Assembly: GCF_018130065.1 (NCBI RefSeq)
Contig: NZ_JAFCME010000024.1
Coordinates: forward strand, 1 to 64,000
Source of the DNA: Bradyrhizobium sp. AUGA SZCCT0158
GTDB lineage: Bacteria; Pseudomonadota; Alphaproteobacteria; Rhizobiales; Xanthobacteraceae
Length of the DNA stretch: 64,000 bases
Direction of reading: 5' to 3'
The notes beneath the pieces were generated by a model, which was not told the DNA's origin, ran no database searches, and saw only the letters and a list, made by a program, of their open reading frames with translations. How positions within the stretch are numbered: position 1 is the stretch's first letter; every line of letters begins with the position of its first letter. Positions 51,693 to 59,813 of this stretch are shown in pieces. The translations under genes were made by a program, and so were the position numbers.

Positions 51693-52478
51693 ATGCCCAA
51701 TTCAGCCGCGGCGGCGAGCTCGCCGGTCCTCGACATCAGCGGCGCGCGCGCCACCATCCGCCTCAACCGGCCGAAACATTTGAACCGGCTGCAGAGCGAG
51801 GATCTCGGCGAACTCGTGAAACTGTTCGACCGGATCGAGGCCGATCCTGGCATCCGGGTGCTGGTGCTGACCGGCACCGGCCGCGCCTTCTCGGCCGGCT
51901 ACGATCTCAATTCGGTCGCCGACCGCGCCGTCAGCGCCCAGGAAGAGCAGAGCGCGGGCTCCGCGTTCGAGGTGGTGGTCAACCGCCTGGAAGATCTCGG
52001 GGTGCCGACGATCTGCCGGCTCAATGGCGGCGTCTATGGCGGCTCGACCGATCTGGCACTGGCCTGCGATTTCCGCATCGGCGTCGATACGGCTGAAATG
52101 TTCATGCCGGCGGCGCGGCTCGGCCTGCATTACTACAAGAGCGGCATCGAGCGTTACGTGACGCGCCTTGGCGTCGACAATGCCAAGAAATTGTTTCTGA
52201 CGGCGGAGAAGATCTCGGCGCCCGAGATGCTGCGGATCGGCTATCTCACCGCGATGGTGCCGATGGAGATGCTTGACGAGGAAGTAGGCAAGCTTGCGAA
52301 CATCCTCGCCGGCAACGCACCTGTCGCGATGCGCGGCATGAAACGTGCCATTAACGAATTCGCCCGTGGCAAGCTCGACGAGGCCGCCGCGAACCAGCGC
52401 CACCGCGAGAGCATGCGCGGCAACGAGATCAAGGAAGGCATCAAGGCGTTCGCGGAAAAGAGGGCGCCGAAGTTTTGA
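51693..52478 (+). CDS. Enoyl-CoA hydratase/isomerase family protein
   Basis: A 261-residue crotonase-fold protein. The oxyanion segment is FSAGYDLNSV and the second is LNGGVYGGSTDLALACDFRIG. The usual first catalytic glutamate is replaced by Asp in GGSTDLALACD, and the second Glu position falls in MPAARLGLHYYKSGIERYV, without a clear glutamate. So hydratase activity is doubtful, and an isomerase, hydrolase or other crotonase reaction is possible. The start at 51693 follows GGAGA by 6 bases. It is isolated from the three catabolic clusters. Confidence 0.85.
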   Translation: MPNSAAAASSPVLDISGARATIRLNRPKHLNRLQSEDLGELVKLFDRIEADPGIRVLVLTGTGRAFSAGYDLNSVADRAVSAQEEQSAGSAFEVVVNRLEDLGVPTICRLNGGVYGGSTDLALACDFRIGVDTAEMFMPAARLGLHYYKSGIERYVTRLGVDNAKKLFLTAEKISAPEMLRIGYLTAMVPMEMLDEEVGKLANILAGNAPVAMRGMKRAINEFARGKLDEAAANQRHRESMRGNEIKEGIKAFAEKRAPKF

Positions 52479-52818
52479 ATCCTTCCCTTCTCCCCTTGTG
52501 GGAGAAGGTGGCATAGGCGGCCTTCGGCCGCCGTTCTTAGAACGCCGATGCTCTGCATCGGCTATGGCGCCGGATGAGGGGTCTCTATCCGCATCTCGAA
52601 ATCTTACCGTGAGAAAGAACCCCTCACCCGTCTTCGCTGCGCGAAGCCACCCTCTCCCACAAGGGGAGAGGGGAAGAAAACGTGTCGAACCCTCCGCCGC
52701 CACGAAACACTCCTGAAACACGATTCTCCAGAACCGGCGTGAACGAATATTCACGTCGCGCCGACGAAGGTGCAGGGACGAAACAACGGCCCCCGCGCCA
52801 TACAAACTGGAGAATACG
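52479..52818. other. Gene-free stretch with repeat and promoter region
   Basis: An inverted repeat fills 52488-52675 (arms CTTCTCCCCTTGTGGGAGAA and CTCTCCCACAAGGGGAGAG, with an internal GGCGGCCTTCGGCCGCC). Downstream, CGTGAA and TTCACG (52738-52755) form a short inverted repeat around CGAATA, about 65 bases before the next gene's ATG. Confidence 0.65.
52488..52675. repeat. CTTCTCCCC..GGGGAGAGG inverted repeat
   Basis: It is closely similar to the copy at 5257-5411: the same outer arms, GCGCCGGATGAGGGGT in the left half and AACCCCTCACCCG in the right half, plus an inserted GGCGGCCTTCGGCCGCC module and a CGATGCTCTGCATCGGC module also seen at 49.55 kb. Confidence 0.82.
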
Positions 52819-53064
52819 ATGCTTCGCAAGGTCACCCTCGGACTGATCGCCGCCACCGCCCTCACCTTCGCCGCTGCTGCGCCCGCCGCCGCCGGCCCCT
52901 TCCATCATCACCACCACCACGGCTATTGGGGCCATGGTTTTGGCCTTGGCTTCGGCGGCGTCTACCTCAACACCGGCTACGGCTACAACGACTGCATCCA
53001 GCAGCGCTGGGTCGAAACCCGTCGCGGCCTGCGCCTGCGCACCGTCAATGTCTGCGCCTACTGA
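52819..53064 (+). CDS. Small exported protein with His run and C-terminal Cys pair
   Basis: An 81-residue protein. The signal peptide MLRKVTLGLIAATALTFAAAAPAAAG is followed by PFHHHHHHGYWGHGFGLGFGGVYLNTGYGYN and a C-terminal domain CIQQRWVETRRGLRLRTVNVCAY. The two cysteines bracket the domain and probably form a disulfide. A ribosome binding site is visible as TGGAGA before the ATG. The gene is monocistronic, ending in a strong terminator. The C-terminal C...VNVC-x-Y pattern is shared with the His-rich exported protein at 43.6 kb. Metal binding is likely; function unknown. Confidence 0.78.
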   Translation: MLRKVTLGLIAATALTFAAAAPAAAGPFHHHHHHGYWGHGFGLGFGGVYLNTGYGYNDCIQQRWVETRRGLRLRTVNVCAY

Positions 53065-53086
53065 TCTCGTCTGAGTTCAGATAGCG

Positions 53087-53121
53087 AAAAGCCCCGGCCG
53101 CCATTGGCGATCGGGGCTTTT
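53087..53121. terminator. Bidirectional terminator after the small exported protein
   Basis: The perfect 10-bp arms AAAAGCCCCG and CGGGGCTTTT enclose an inner stem (GCCGCCATTGGCG). Because the arms begin and end with A and T runs, it can terminate in both directions. The next gene on the other strand ends 53 bases away. Confidence 0.88.
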
Positions 53122-53174
53122 CCTGTGCGCGCTATCTCCGCGCAAACGCTCACGCGTTTGTCGCGATAGGTGTT

Positions 53175-53894
53175 CTATTCGTCGAAGAACGTCACGGTAT
53201 CGGCCACGCTTGCGCGCGAGGTCCGGTAGCTGTTGACCTTGTGCGCATTGTCGGCAAAGCCGAACGAAATGCCGCAGACCACGCGCCGGTCATCGGCGAG
53301 ATTGAAGTGACGGCGGATCAGCCCGGAATGCCGCGCTAATGCTGCCTGCGGAATGGTGCCGAGACCGAGCGCCTGCGCCGCCAGCATGAAATTGCCGACA
53401 TAGGCGCCGCAATCGACCGCGCCGTAAACTCCGAGCGGCTCGTCGGTGTGAATAACAGCGACATGCGGCGCGCCGAAGAAATTGTAATTCTCCAGCGCCT
53501 GTTTGGCATAGGCCATCTTATCGCCTCTGGTGATCCCGAGCGTGTTGTAGAGCTGGAAGCCGCTCTCGCGCCGGCGCTCGAGATAGACGCCGAGATATTC
53601 ACGCGGCGGCGTGAAATCATGGTCGTCCTTGGCGCCCGACGAAGCCTCGCCATAGATCGCCTTGCGAAACCGCTCCTTGGCTTCGCCGCTCGCGATCAGC
53701 ACCTGCCATGGCTGGCTGTTGCACCATGACGCGGTGCGTTGCGCCACGGTGAGAATATGCTCGATGGTCTCGCGCGGCACCTCGCGCGGCAGGAAGGCGC
53801 GCACCGAATAGCGCTCGCCGAGCAACTCTTCGAGCACGCCGATGCGATCTTCGCTGGCGTAGCGCGCCTTCGGCGCTTTTGCATCCATGGTCAT
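53175..53894 (-). CDS. Nitroreductase family flavoprotein
   Basis: A 239-residue FMN-dependent oxidoreductase. N-terminal RYSVRAFLPREVPRETIEHILTVAQRTASWCNSQPWQVLIASG is the nitroreductase FMN-binding and dimer region. Later segments are FFGAPHVAVIHTDE, YGAVDCGAYVGNFMLAAQALGLGTIPQAAL and VCGISFGFAD. ATG 53894 overlaps the stop of the upstream acyl-CoA dehydrogenase (ATGA), so translation is coupled. A flavin reductase-type partner in an acyl-CoA operon may reduce an enoyl or quinone intermediate; the natural substrate is unknown. Confidence 0.88.
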   Translation of the reverse strand: MTMDAKAPKARYASEDRIGVLEELLGERYSVRAFLPREVPRETIEHILTVAQRTASWCNSQPWQVLIASGEAKERFRKAIYGEASSGAKDDHDFTPPREYLGVYLERRRESGFQLYNTLGITRGDKMAYAKQALENYNFFGAPHVAVIHTDEPLGVYGAVDCGAYVGNFMLAAQALGLGTIPQAALARHSGLIRRHFNLADDRRVVCGISFGFADNAHKVNSYRTSRASVADTVTFFDE

Positions 53895-55135
53895 CGCCCT
53901 TTGGTCGGGATCTTGTTGAACGGCACGTCCTTGTCGACACGGATATCGCCGGGCAGGCCGAGCACGCGCTCGGCGATGATGTTGCGCAGGATTTCGTCGG
54001 TACCGCCGGCGATACGCATCGACGGCGAAGAGAGCAGCATCTGCTGGAACTGGCCGCTTGCGGCTTCCTCGTCGGCGCCGGTCAACGCACCGGCCGCGCC
54101 CTCCAGGTCCATCGCGTAGGTCGCGATGTCCTGCAGCATCGTGCCCGACACCAGCTTGCCGATCGAGTTCTCCGGTCCGGGACGTTCGCCCTTCGACAGC
54201 GACGAGATCGCGCGGTAGCTGGTGTATTTCAGCCCGCTGGCCTTTACCGCCCAACTCGCAAGCTTGGAGCGTGTGGCGGGATCATCGATCGCAAGCCCGT
54301 CTTCGGTCATCAGATTGGAGCAGAACTCGAACATTTCGGGGAAGCCGGTCGCCAGCCGCGAGCCGATCGACATGCGCTCGTTCATCAGCGTGGTCAGCGA
54401 GACGTTCCAGCCGTCACCGACCGCGCCGAGACGCTGGCTGTCCGGGATCACCACATCGGTGAAATACACCTCGTTGAACTCCTGCATGCCGTTTGCCTGC
54501 TTAATGGGGCGCACCTCGACGCCCTTGCTCTTCATGTCGAGGAAGAACATCGTCAGGCCCTTGTGCTTGGGCACGTTGGGATCGGTGCGGGTGATCAACA
54601 GACCGTAGTCGGAATAATGCGCGCCCGAGGTCCAGATCTTCTGGCCGTTGATGATCCAGTCGTCGCCCTTCTTCTCGGCACGGGTGCGCAGGCCCGCGAC
54701 GTCGGAACCACCGGCCGGCTCCGAAAACAGCTGGCACCAGATATGTTCGCCGGACGCAAGCTTCGGCAGATAATGGCGCTTGTGCTCCTCGCTGCCGAAC
54801 GCCATCACGGTCGGACCGCACATGCCCTCACCGATCTGGAACGGCTGCGTCAGCTTGCCGTAGACGCCCTCTTCCTGCTGCCAGATCACTTTCTCGATCG
54901 GCGTGGCGCCGCGGCCGCCATATTCCTTCGGCCAATGCAGGCAGGCCCAGCCGCCTTCGGCCTTCTTCTTCTGCCAGGCCTTGCCGACATCGACGATCTC
55001 TTCCTTCTCCAGCCGGATGCGGCCGAGCGAGGATTTGGAAAGCTCCGCCTCGTATTTCTTCGGCGCGTTGGCCTCCATCCATTTGCGGGCGGTGGCGCGA
55101 AATTCGGCTTCCTGCGGGGTATCGTCGAAGTTCAT
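53891..55135 (-). CDS. Acyl-CoA dehydrogenase, tandem copy A
   Basis: A 414-residue acyl-CoA dehydrogenase with full domain order. N-terminal helices start MNFDDTPQEAEFRATARKWMEAN. The FAD signature is WCQLFSEPAGGSDVAGLRTRAEKKGDDWIINGQKIWTSGAHYSDYG. The C-terminal region RIAGGTDEILRNIIAERVLGLPGDIR is followed by VDKDVPFNKIPTKGR. It is a clear paralogue of the next gene (55254-56501), with an identical C-terminal tail and nearly the same N-terminus. The two are separated by a REP doublet. It heads the pair with nitroreductase downstream. Substrate unknown, probably an aryl-propanoyl or branched acyl-CoA, judging from the ligase in the same run. Confidence 0.9.
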   Translation of the reverse strand: MNFDDTPQEAEFRATARKWMEANAPKKYEAELSKSSLGRIRLEKEEIVDVGKAWQKKKAEGGWACLHWPKEYGGRGATPIEKVIWQQEEGVYGKLTQPFQIGEGMCGPTVMAFGSEEHKRHYLPKLASGEHIWCQLFSEPAGGSDVAGLRTRAEKKGDDWIINGQKIWTSGAHYSDYGLLITRTDPNVPKHKGLTMFFLDMKSKGVEVRPIKQANGMQEFNEVYFTDVVIPDSQRLGAVGDGWNVSLTTLMNERMSIGSRLATGFPEMFEFCSNLMTEDGLAIDDPATRSKLASWAVKASGLKYTSYRAISSLSKGERPGPENSIGKLVSGTMLQDIATYAMDLEGAAGALTGADEEAASGQFQQMLLSSPSMRIAGGTDEILRNIIAERVLGLPGDIRVDKDVPFNKIPTKGR

Positions 55136-55155
55136 TGGCGGACCTCTTTTTCTTC

Positions 55156-55247
55156 GTAGGGTGGGTTAGCCGAAGGCGTAACCCACCAGCTCTATCAAGC
55201 TTCGTTGCTGGCAATGGTGGGTTACGCTTCGCTAACCCACCCTACTA
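55156..55247. repeat. REP doublet (BIME-like) between the two acyl-CoA dehydrogenases
   Basis: GTAGGGTGGGTTAGCCGAAGG with GTAACCCACC faces GGTGGGTTACGC with GCTAACCCACCCTAC. The GTAGGGTGGG and CCCACCCTAC termini match those at 29.6 kb, and GTAGGxTGGGT matches the RAYT-flanking REPs. Confidence 0.82.
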
Positions 55248-55253
55248 TTCTTG

Positions 55254-56501
55254 TTACGCTCTTCCCTTGGTCGGAATCTTGTTGAACGGCACGTCCTTGT
55301 CGACCCTGATGTCGCCGGGCAGCCCAAGCACGCGTTCGGCAATGATGTTGCGCATGATCTCGTCGGTGCCGCCCTCGACGCGGGTGCCCGGCGCACGCAG
55401 CAGCATGGCCTGGAATTTTCCGGCGACCTCCGCGTCCTCCGGCCCGCTCAGCACGCCGGCGGCGCCCTGCAGATCGAGCGCATACATCGCGACCTCCTGC
55501 ACCATCGAACCGGCGACCAGCTTGCCGATGGAGTTTTCAGGTCCCGGGCGATCGCCCTTCGACAGCGCCGAGATCGCGCGCATGCTGGTGTACTTCAGCC
55601 CGCTCGCCTTCACCGCATAGTTCGCAAGCCTCGAGCGAACATTGCGATCCTCGATCGCGGGACCATCGTCGAGCATCAGGCTGTTGCAGAAATCGAACAG
55701 CTCCGGAAAGCCGGTGGAAACGCCGGCGCCGATCGACATGCGCTCGTTCATCAGCGTGGTCAGCGAGACGTTCCAGCCGTCATTGACGGCGCCGAGTCTT
55801 TGCGAATCCGGGATCTTCACGTCGGTGAAGTAGACCTCGTTGAAATCGGATTGCCCGCTGGCCTGCTTGATCGGTCGCACCTCGACGCCCGGGCTCTTCA
55901 TGTCCAGGAAGAACATGGTGAGGCCCTTGTGTTTGGCGACGTTGGGATCGGTGCGCGTCAGCAGGATGCCATAGTCAGAATAATGCGCGCCTGATGTCCA
56001 GATCTTCTGGCCGTTGATGATCCAGTCGTCGCCCTTCTTTTCGGCTCGGGTGCGGAGGCCCGCGACGTCGGAACCGCCGGCGGGCTCGGAGAACAGCTGA
56101 CACCAGACCTTCTCGCCCGAGGCCAGCGGCGGCAGGTACTTCCGCTTCTCCTCTTCGCCCGCGAACGCCATCATGGTCGGGCCGCACATGCCGTGGCCGA
56201 TGATGAACATGCCCGAGAGTTTGCCGAACGGGCCTTCCTCCTGCTGCCAGATCACGCGTTCGATCGGCGACGAGCCGCGGCCGCCATATTCCTTTGGCCA
56301 GTGCAGGCAGGCCCAGCCGGCGTCGGCTTTCCTCTTCTGCCAGGCCTTTGCGACCTCGAGGATGTTGGCGCCCTTGAGCACGGTGCGGCCGAGCGAGGAT
56401 TTGCGCAGCTCTTCCTCGTACTGCTTCGGCGCATTGGCCCCGATCCAGGCCTTCGCCTCGGCGCGGAACGCGGCCTCCTGCGGGGTGTCATCGAAGTTCA
56501 T
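55254..56501 (-). CDS. Acyl-CoA dehydrogenase, tandem copy B
   Basis: A 415-residue acyl-CoA dehydrogenase, paralogue of copy A. The FAD signature is WCQLFSEPAGGSDVAGLRTR, identical to the other copy. ALL(R)APGTRVEGGTDEIMRNIIAERVLGLPGDIR lies near the end, and the tail PFNKIPTKGRA has one extra alanine. ATG 56501 is preferred because AAGGA lies about 8 bases upstream; a start seven codons earlier overlaps that site. Divergence from copy A is greatest in the central region (for example LMLDDGPAIEDRNVRS versus LMTEDGLAIDDPATRS), consistent with different acyl groups or a heteromeric partner. Confidence 0.9.
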   Translation of the reverse strand: MNFDDTPQEAAFRAEAKAWIGANAPKQYEEELRKSSLGRTVLKGANILEVAKAWQKRKADAGWACLHWPKEYGGRGSSPIERVIWQQEEGPFGKLSGMFIIGHGMCGPTMMAFAGEEEKRKYLPPLASGEKVWCQLFSEPAGGSDVAGLRTRAEKKGDDWIINGQKIWTSGAHYSDYGILLTRTDPNVAKHKGLTMFFLDMKSPGVEVRPIKQASGQSDFNEVYFTDVKIPDSQRLGAVNDGWNVSLTTLMNERMSIGAGVSTGFPELFDFCNSLMLDDGPAIEDRNVRSRLANYAVKASGLKYTSMRAISALSKGDRPGPENSIGKLVAGSMVQEVAMYALDLQGAAGVLSGPEDAEVAGKFQAMLLRAPGTRVEGGTDEIMRNIIAERVLGLPGDIRVDKDVPFNKIPTKGRA

Positions 56502-56521
56502 CCCATTATCCTTCAAATCCA

Positions 56522-56662
56522 TCGTCGTCCCGGCGAAGGCCGGGACCCATAGCCACCGATGCCTAATGTTCTGCTGGCGTCTGGCGGCATTGCCTCATCG
56601 AACGTTCCCGGCGTATGGGTCCCGGCCCCCGTGCGCAATTGCGCACTAGGCCGGGACGACAT
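56522..56662. repeat. GTCGTCCCGGCGAAGGC..GGCCGGGACGAC intergenic repeat
   Basis: The arms CGTCGTCCCGGCGAAGGCC and GGCCGGGACGAC, with an internal GTGCGCAATTGCGCAC palindrome and CGTATGGGTCCCGGCC / GGCCGGGACCCATAG words. It belongs with the copies at 46.45 and 63.67 kb. It is transcribed between two dehydrogenase genes. Confidence 0.8.
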
Positions 56663-57790
56663 TTAAGCCGCGTTCTTCTTGCGCATGCGGTCGATCAGCT
56701 GGTCTTCCCAATAGGACAGACTGCCGAGCGTCACTGCGGTCGCGTTGGCGCGGCGGTAGTACATGTGGCAGTCGAACTCCCAGGTGAAACCCATGCCGCC
56801 ATGGACCTGGATGTTGTTCTTGGAGCAGTGCTGGAACGCCTGCGTCGCGCTGATGCGGGCAGCGGCGGCCGCTTCCGGCAATTCCGAGGCGTTGGTCGAG
56901 AGCGCCCAGGCGCCGTAATAACAATTCGAACGCGCCAGCGTCGCCGAGACATACATGTCGGCGAGGATGTGCTTGACCGCCTGGAACGAGCCGATCGGCC
57001 GGCCGAAGGCGATACGATCGAGCGCGTAGTCGCGGCCCATTTCCAGCGCGCGGTCGGAACCGCCGACCTGCTCGAACGCCATCAGGACCGCGGCGCGGTC
57101 GAGCACCTGCGTGAGAATGCCCCAGCCTTCACCGGCGGCGCCGAGCGGCTCGGCCTTGCAGTTCTTGAAGGTCAGTTCGGCCTGGCCGTGGGTCGGATCG
57201 ATATTGGTCAGCGATCTGACCTCGACGCCGCCGGCCTTGAGGTCGACCAGGAACAGCGAGATATCGGCATCGCGGCCGGTCGATCCCGTGCGCGCGGCAA
57301 CCACGGCGAAATCGGCGATGGCGCCATCCGGCACCGGCTTCTTGACGCCATTCAGCGTACCTCCGGCGGCCGACAACTTGATCGCTTGCGGCGACGGGTT
57401 GCCCTTGCCTTCGAACAGCGCCAGCGTGCCGATCGCGTCACCGGAGGCGATCTTCGGCAGCCATTTCTGCTTCTGCGCGTCGCTGCCCGCGAGCAGCAAC
57501 GCTTCGGCGGCGAGGTACACCGTCGAGGAGAACGGCACCGGTGCCAGCGCACGGCCCATTTCCTCGGCGATCACGCAGAGTTCGAGATGACCGGCGCCGG
57601 CGCCGCCGAACTCTTCGGGGATCGCGACACCGAGAAAGCCCATCTCGGCGAGGCCCTTCCACAAGGCCTTGTCGTAGGTCGCCTTGCCGTCCAGCACCTC
57701 ACGCACCGCTTTCGGCGGGCACTTCTCGGCGAGGAATTTTCTCGCCGCGTCGCGCATCTGCTTTTGTTCGTCGGAGAAATCGAAATTCAT
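56663..57790 (-). CDS. Acyl-CoA dehydrogenase, shorter type
   Basis: A 375-residue acyl-CoA dehydrogenase of the PimD/FadE small-subunit type. The N-terminal MNFDFSDEQKQMRDAARKFLAEKCPPKAVREVL is followed by GFLGVAIPEEFGGAGAGHLELCVIAEEMGRALAPVPF. The C-terminal helical domain ends ALQHCSKNNIQVHGGMGFTWEFDCHMYYRRA, where the GGMGFT motif is the usual FAD/CoA contact. It is one of three dehydrogenases in this operon and may pair with one of the longer ones, as PimC pairs with PimD. It is followed by a REP doublet and the CoA ligase upstream in the transcript. Confidence 0.88.
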   Translation of the reverse strand: MNFDFSDEQKQMRDAARKFLAEKCPPKAVREVLDGKATYDKALWKGLAEMGFLGVAIPEEFGGAGAGHLELCVIAEEMGRALAPVPFSSTVYLAAEALLLAGSDAQKQKWLPKIASGDAIGTLALFEGKGNPSPQAIKLSAAGGTLNGVKKPVPDGAIADFAVVAARTGSTGRDADISLFLVDLKAGGVEVRSLTNIDPTHGQAELTFKNCKAEPLGAAGEGWGILTQVLDRAAVLMAFEQVGGSDRALEMGRDYALDRIAFGRPIGSFQAVKHILADMYVSATLARSNCYYGAWALSTNASELPEAAAAARISATQAFQHCSKNNIQVHGGMGFTWEFDCHMYYRRANATAVTLGSLSYWEDQLIDRMRKKNAA

Positions 57791-57819
57791 GGCGTGTTAC
57801 CCGGGTTGATGATGGCTCT

Positions 57820-57900
57820 GTAGGATGGGTGGAGCGAAGCGATACCCATCAATGGTCTTGGTTCGGATGATGGGTTTCGCTGCGCTCTACCCATCCTACG
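57820..57900. repeat. REP doublet (BIME-like) before the CoA ligase end
   Basis: GTAGGATGGGTGGAGCGAAGCG with ATACCCATC faces GATGGGTTTCGC with GCTCTACCCATCCTACG. The second member shares GATGGGTTTCGC and CCCATCCTACG with the REPs flanking the RAYT gene, making this the closest relative of those elements elsewhere in the window. Confidence 0.85.
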
Positions 57901-57901
57901 A

Positions 57902-59773
57902 TCAGTTCAAAATGATCACGTCGTCTCCCGGCTTGTCGGCATAAAGCCTCTCCACCAGCGCGGCGCGGCGCTCTAAGCCGGCGCGCTGGTTGATGTAGCC
58001 CTTGTCGGTGAGTTCGTTGCCGTCGATGGAGGGCGGCTCCGCCATCAGCATGGCGCGGGCGATCCGCATGCTGCTGCCGGTGCAGGACGCGTTGTGCGCT
58101 TCCAGCCCGTGCTTGACGCAAGCGATCACCTCGGGATGCCCAACCACATCTTCAAACGTCGCGTCGGGATTGCCGACGAGTTGCCGGCAGGCGTGCAAAT
58201 TGGGCCAGGCCAGCAGCCCGATGAATTCGCGGTCCTGTCCCGCGACCAGCGCGTCATGCACCGCAGGGGTCGCGGCGGCGATGGCGTCGGTCCGTAGCGA
58301 GCCGACGTGAACAAAAGTGCCGGTGGTGAGCTTGAAGTCCTCGACCACGCGGCCGGCGAAGATGATGCCCTGCAGCGGATCGTTGTCATCGACGAACACA
58401 CCAGCATCGCCGATGCAGTAAAAGCCTTCCTCGTCGAACATCTTCTTCGTCAGATCGGGCTGGCCGAAATAGCCGGGGGTGACGTTGATGCCGCGCAGCC
58501 GCAACTCATATTTCGAGCCGCATGGCACCATTTTCAGCTCGACGCCGGGGAACGGCAGCCCGATCAAGCCGACGCGCTCGGTGTCCCAATAGGTGCCGGT
58601 GGAGGTCGGCGCGGTCTCGGTCGAGCCCCAGCCGGTATAGAACACGATGCGCTCGCCTGATGTCTTCACCGCCAGCGCCTGCATGCGGTCATAGAGATCG
58701 TCGGGCAGCCGCGCGCCGCCATAGGCCATGACGGTCAGATTCTTGAAGAAGCTGCGGCACAGCGCGTCATCCTTTTCCATCGCCGCCGCCAGCGCCGCAT
58801 ACCCCGCAGGCACGTTGGCGTAATAGGTCGGCGACACCTCGTGCAGATTGCGAAGCGTCTCCTCGAACTGGCCCGGCATCGGCCTTCCGTCGTCGATATA
58901 GAGCGTGCCGCCATCGACCAGGATCGGATGGAATGCGGCGTTGCCGCCCATGGTGTGATTCCACGGCATCCAGTCCAGCATGGTCGCGATCGGCCCGTTC
59001 GGATCGCGCGGCCGCACCTGCATCATCATCGCCGCATTGGCGCACATCATCTCCTGGGTGTTGATGACGGCCTTGGGCATGCCGGTCGAGCCCGAGGTGA
59101 ACAGCAGTTTTCCAATCGTATTCGGCGTGATTTGTGCGATCGACTCTTCCACTGCCTTCGTCACCGGCGTCGCCGCAAGATCGGCATAGGAGACGCTCTT
59201 GATGCCCTCGCAGGGACGCAGCACATGCACGACGGTGACGCCGGTGAGGTCGATAGCTCTAAGCGCCTTCTCGAAGGTCGGACCGTCCTGCACCATCACG
59301 ACCGCAGGCTTGATCAGGTTGAAGAGATATTTGAGCTTGAGGTGATCCTGGCTCATCAGCGAATAGGCGGGCGAAACCGGCGCCGCCGGCAGGCGCGCCT
59401 GCATCGCGGCCTGCGTCATCAGCGCGTGCTCGATCGAATTACCTGACAGAATGGTGACGGGGCGGCCATCTGCAACGCCGAGGTTGAGCAGGCCCTGCGT
59501 CAGCCCATCGACGGTGCGCTTGGCTTCGCCGTAGGAAACTTTCCGCCATTGCCGTTCCGCGCCGCCGCGTTGCGCCAGCCAGATGCGATCGGGCGCTTGC
59601 TTTGCCCATTTCGCCAGCGAGGCCGGAATGTGCTTCTGGTAAGACTGCAGCGGAATGCGCGACTTCAGAACGATGACGCCATCCGGACGGCGCTCGACGT
59701 CGATGTCGCGCGGCAGCCATTCGATCTTGCGAAAGCCGGGTTTTGTGAGCACCGCGGCGGCATTCCCACTCAT
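57902..59773 (-). CDS. Feruloyl-CoA synthase family CoA ligase, second copy
   Basis: A 623-residue ANL ligase and paralogue of the CouB-like protein. Shared hallmarks are KLLFTSGSTGMPKAVINTQEMMCANAAM, the family-specific DWMPWNHTMGGNAAFHPILVDGGTLYIDDGRPMPG, GWGSTETAPTSTGTYWDTERVGLIGLPFPGVELK, FKLTTGTFVHVGSLR and the C-terminal ELTDKGYINQRAGL. ATG 59773 is preferred because GGGAG lies 8 bases upstream; an earlier in-frame codon is weak. With the three dehydrogenases, crotonase, SDR and thiolase it heads a full beta-oxidation set, so its substrate may be a phenylpropanoid or an aryl-alkanoate that needs desaturation. Confidence 0.87.
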   Translation of the reverse strand: MSGNAAAVLTKPGFRKIEWLPRDIDVERRPDGVIVLKSRIPLQSYQKHIPASLAKWAKQAPDRIWLAQRGGAERQWRKVSYGEAKRTVDGLTQGLLNLGVADGRPVTILSGNSIEHALMTQAAMQARLPAAPVSPAYSLMSQDHLKLKYLFNLIKPAVVMVQDGPTFEKALRAIDLTGVTVVHVLRPCEGIKSVSYADLAATPVTKAVEESIAQITPNTIGKLLFTSGSTGMPKAVINTQEMMCANAAMMMQVRPRDPNGPIATMLDWMPWNHTMGGNAAFHPILVDGGTLYIDDGRPMPGQFEETLRNLHEVSPTYYANVPAGYAALAAAMEKDDALCRSFFKNLTVMAYGGARLPDDLYDRMQALAVKTSGERIVFYTGWGSTETAPTSTGTYWDTERVGLIGLPFPGVELKMVPCGSKYELRLRGINVTPGYFGQPDLTKKMFDEEGFYCIGDAGVFVDDNDPLQGIIFAGRVVEDFKLTTGTFVHVGSLRTDAIAAATPAVHDALVAGQDREFIGLLAWPNLHACRQLVGNPDATFEDVVGHPEVIACVKHGLEAHNASCTGSSMRIARAMLMAEPPSIDGNELTDKGYINQRAGLERRAALVERLYADKPGDDVIILN

Positions 59774-59813
59774 TATTGCGTCTCCCGGAATTCTATCCTT
59801 TGCGGATCTTATT

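Noticed and set aside
52731..52744. GAAC-N6-GAAC before the small exported protein, similar to an alphaproteobacterial SOS box
   Set aside because: The alphaproteobacterial LexA site is GAAC-N7-GAAC; the spacing here is one base short and the downstream gene has no link to DNA repair.
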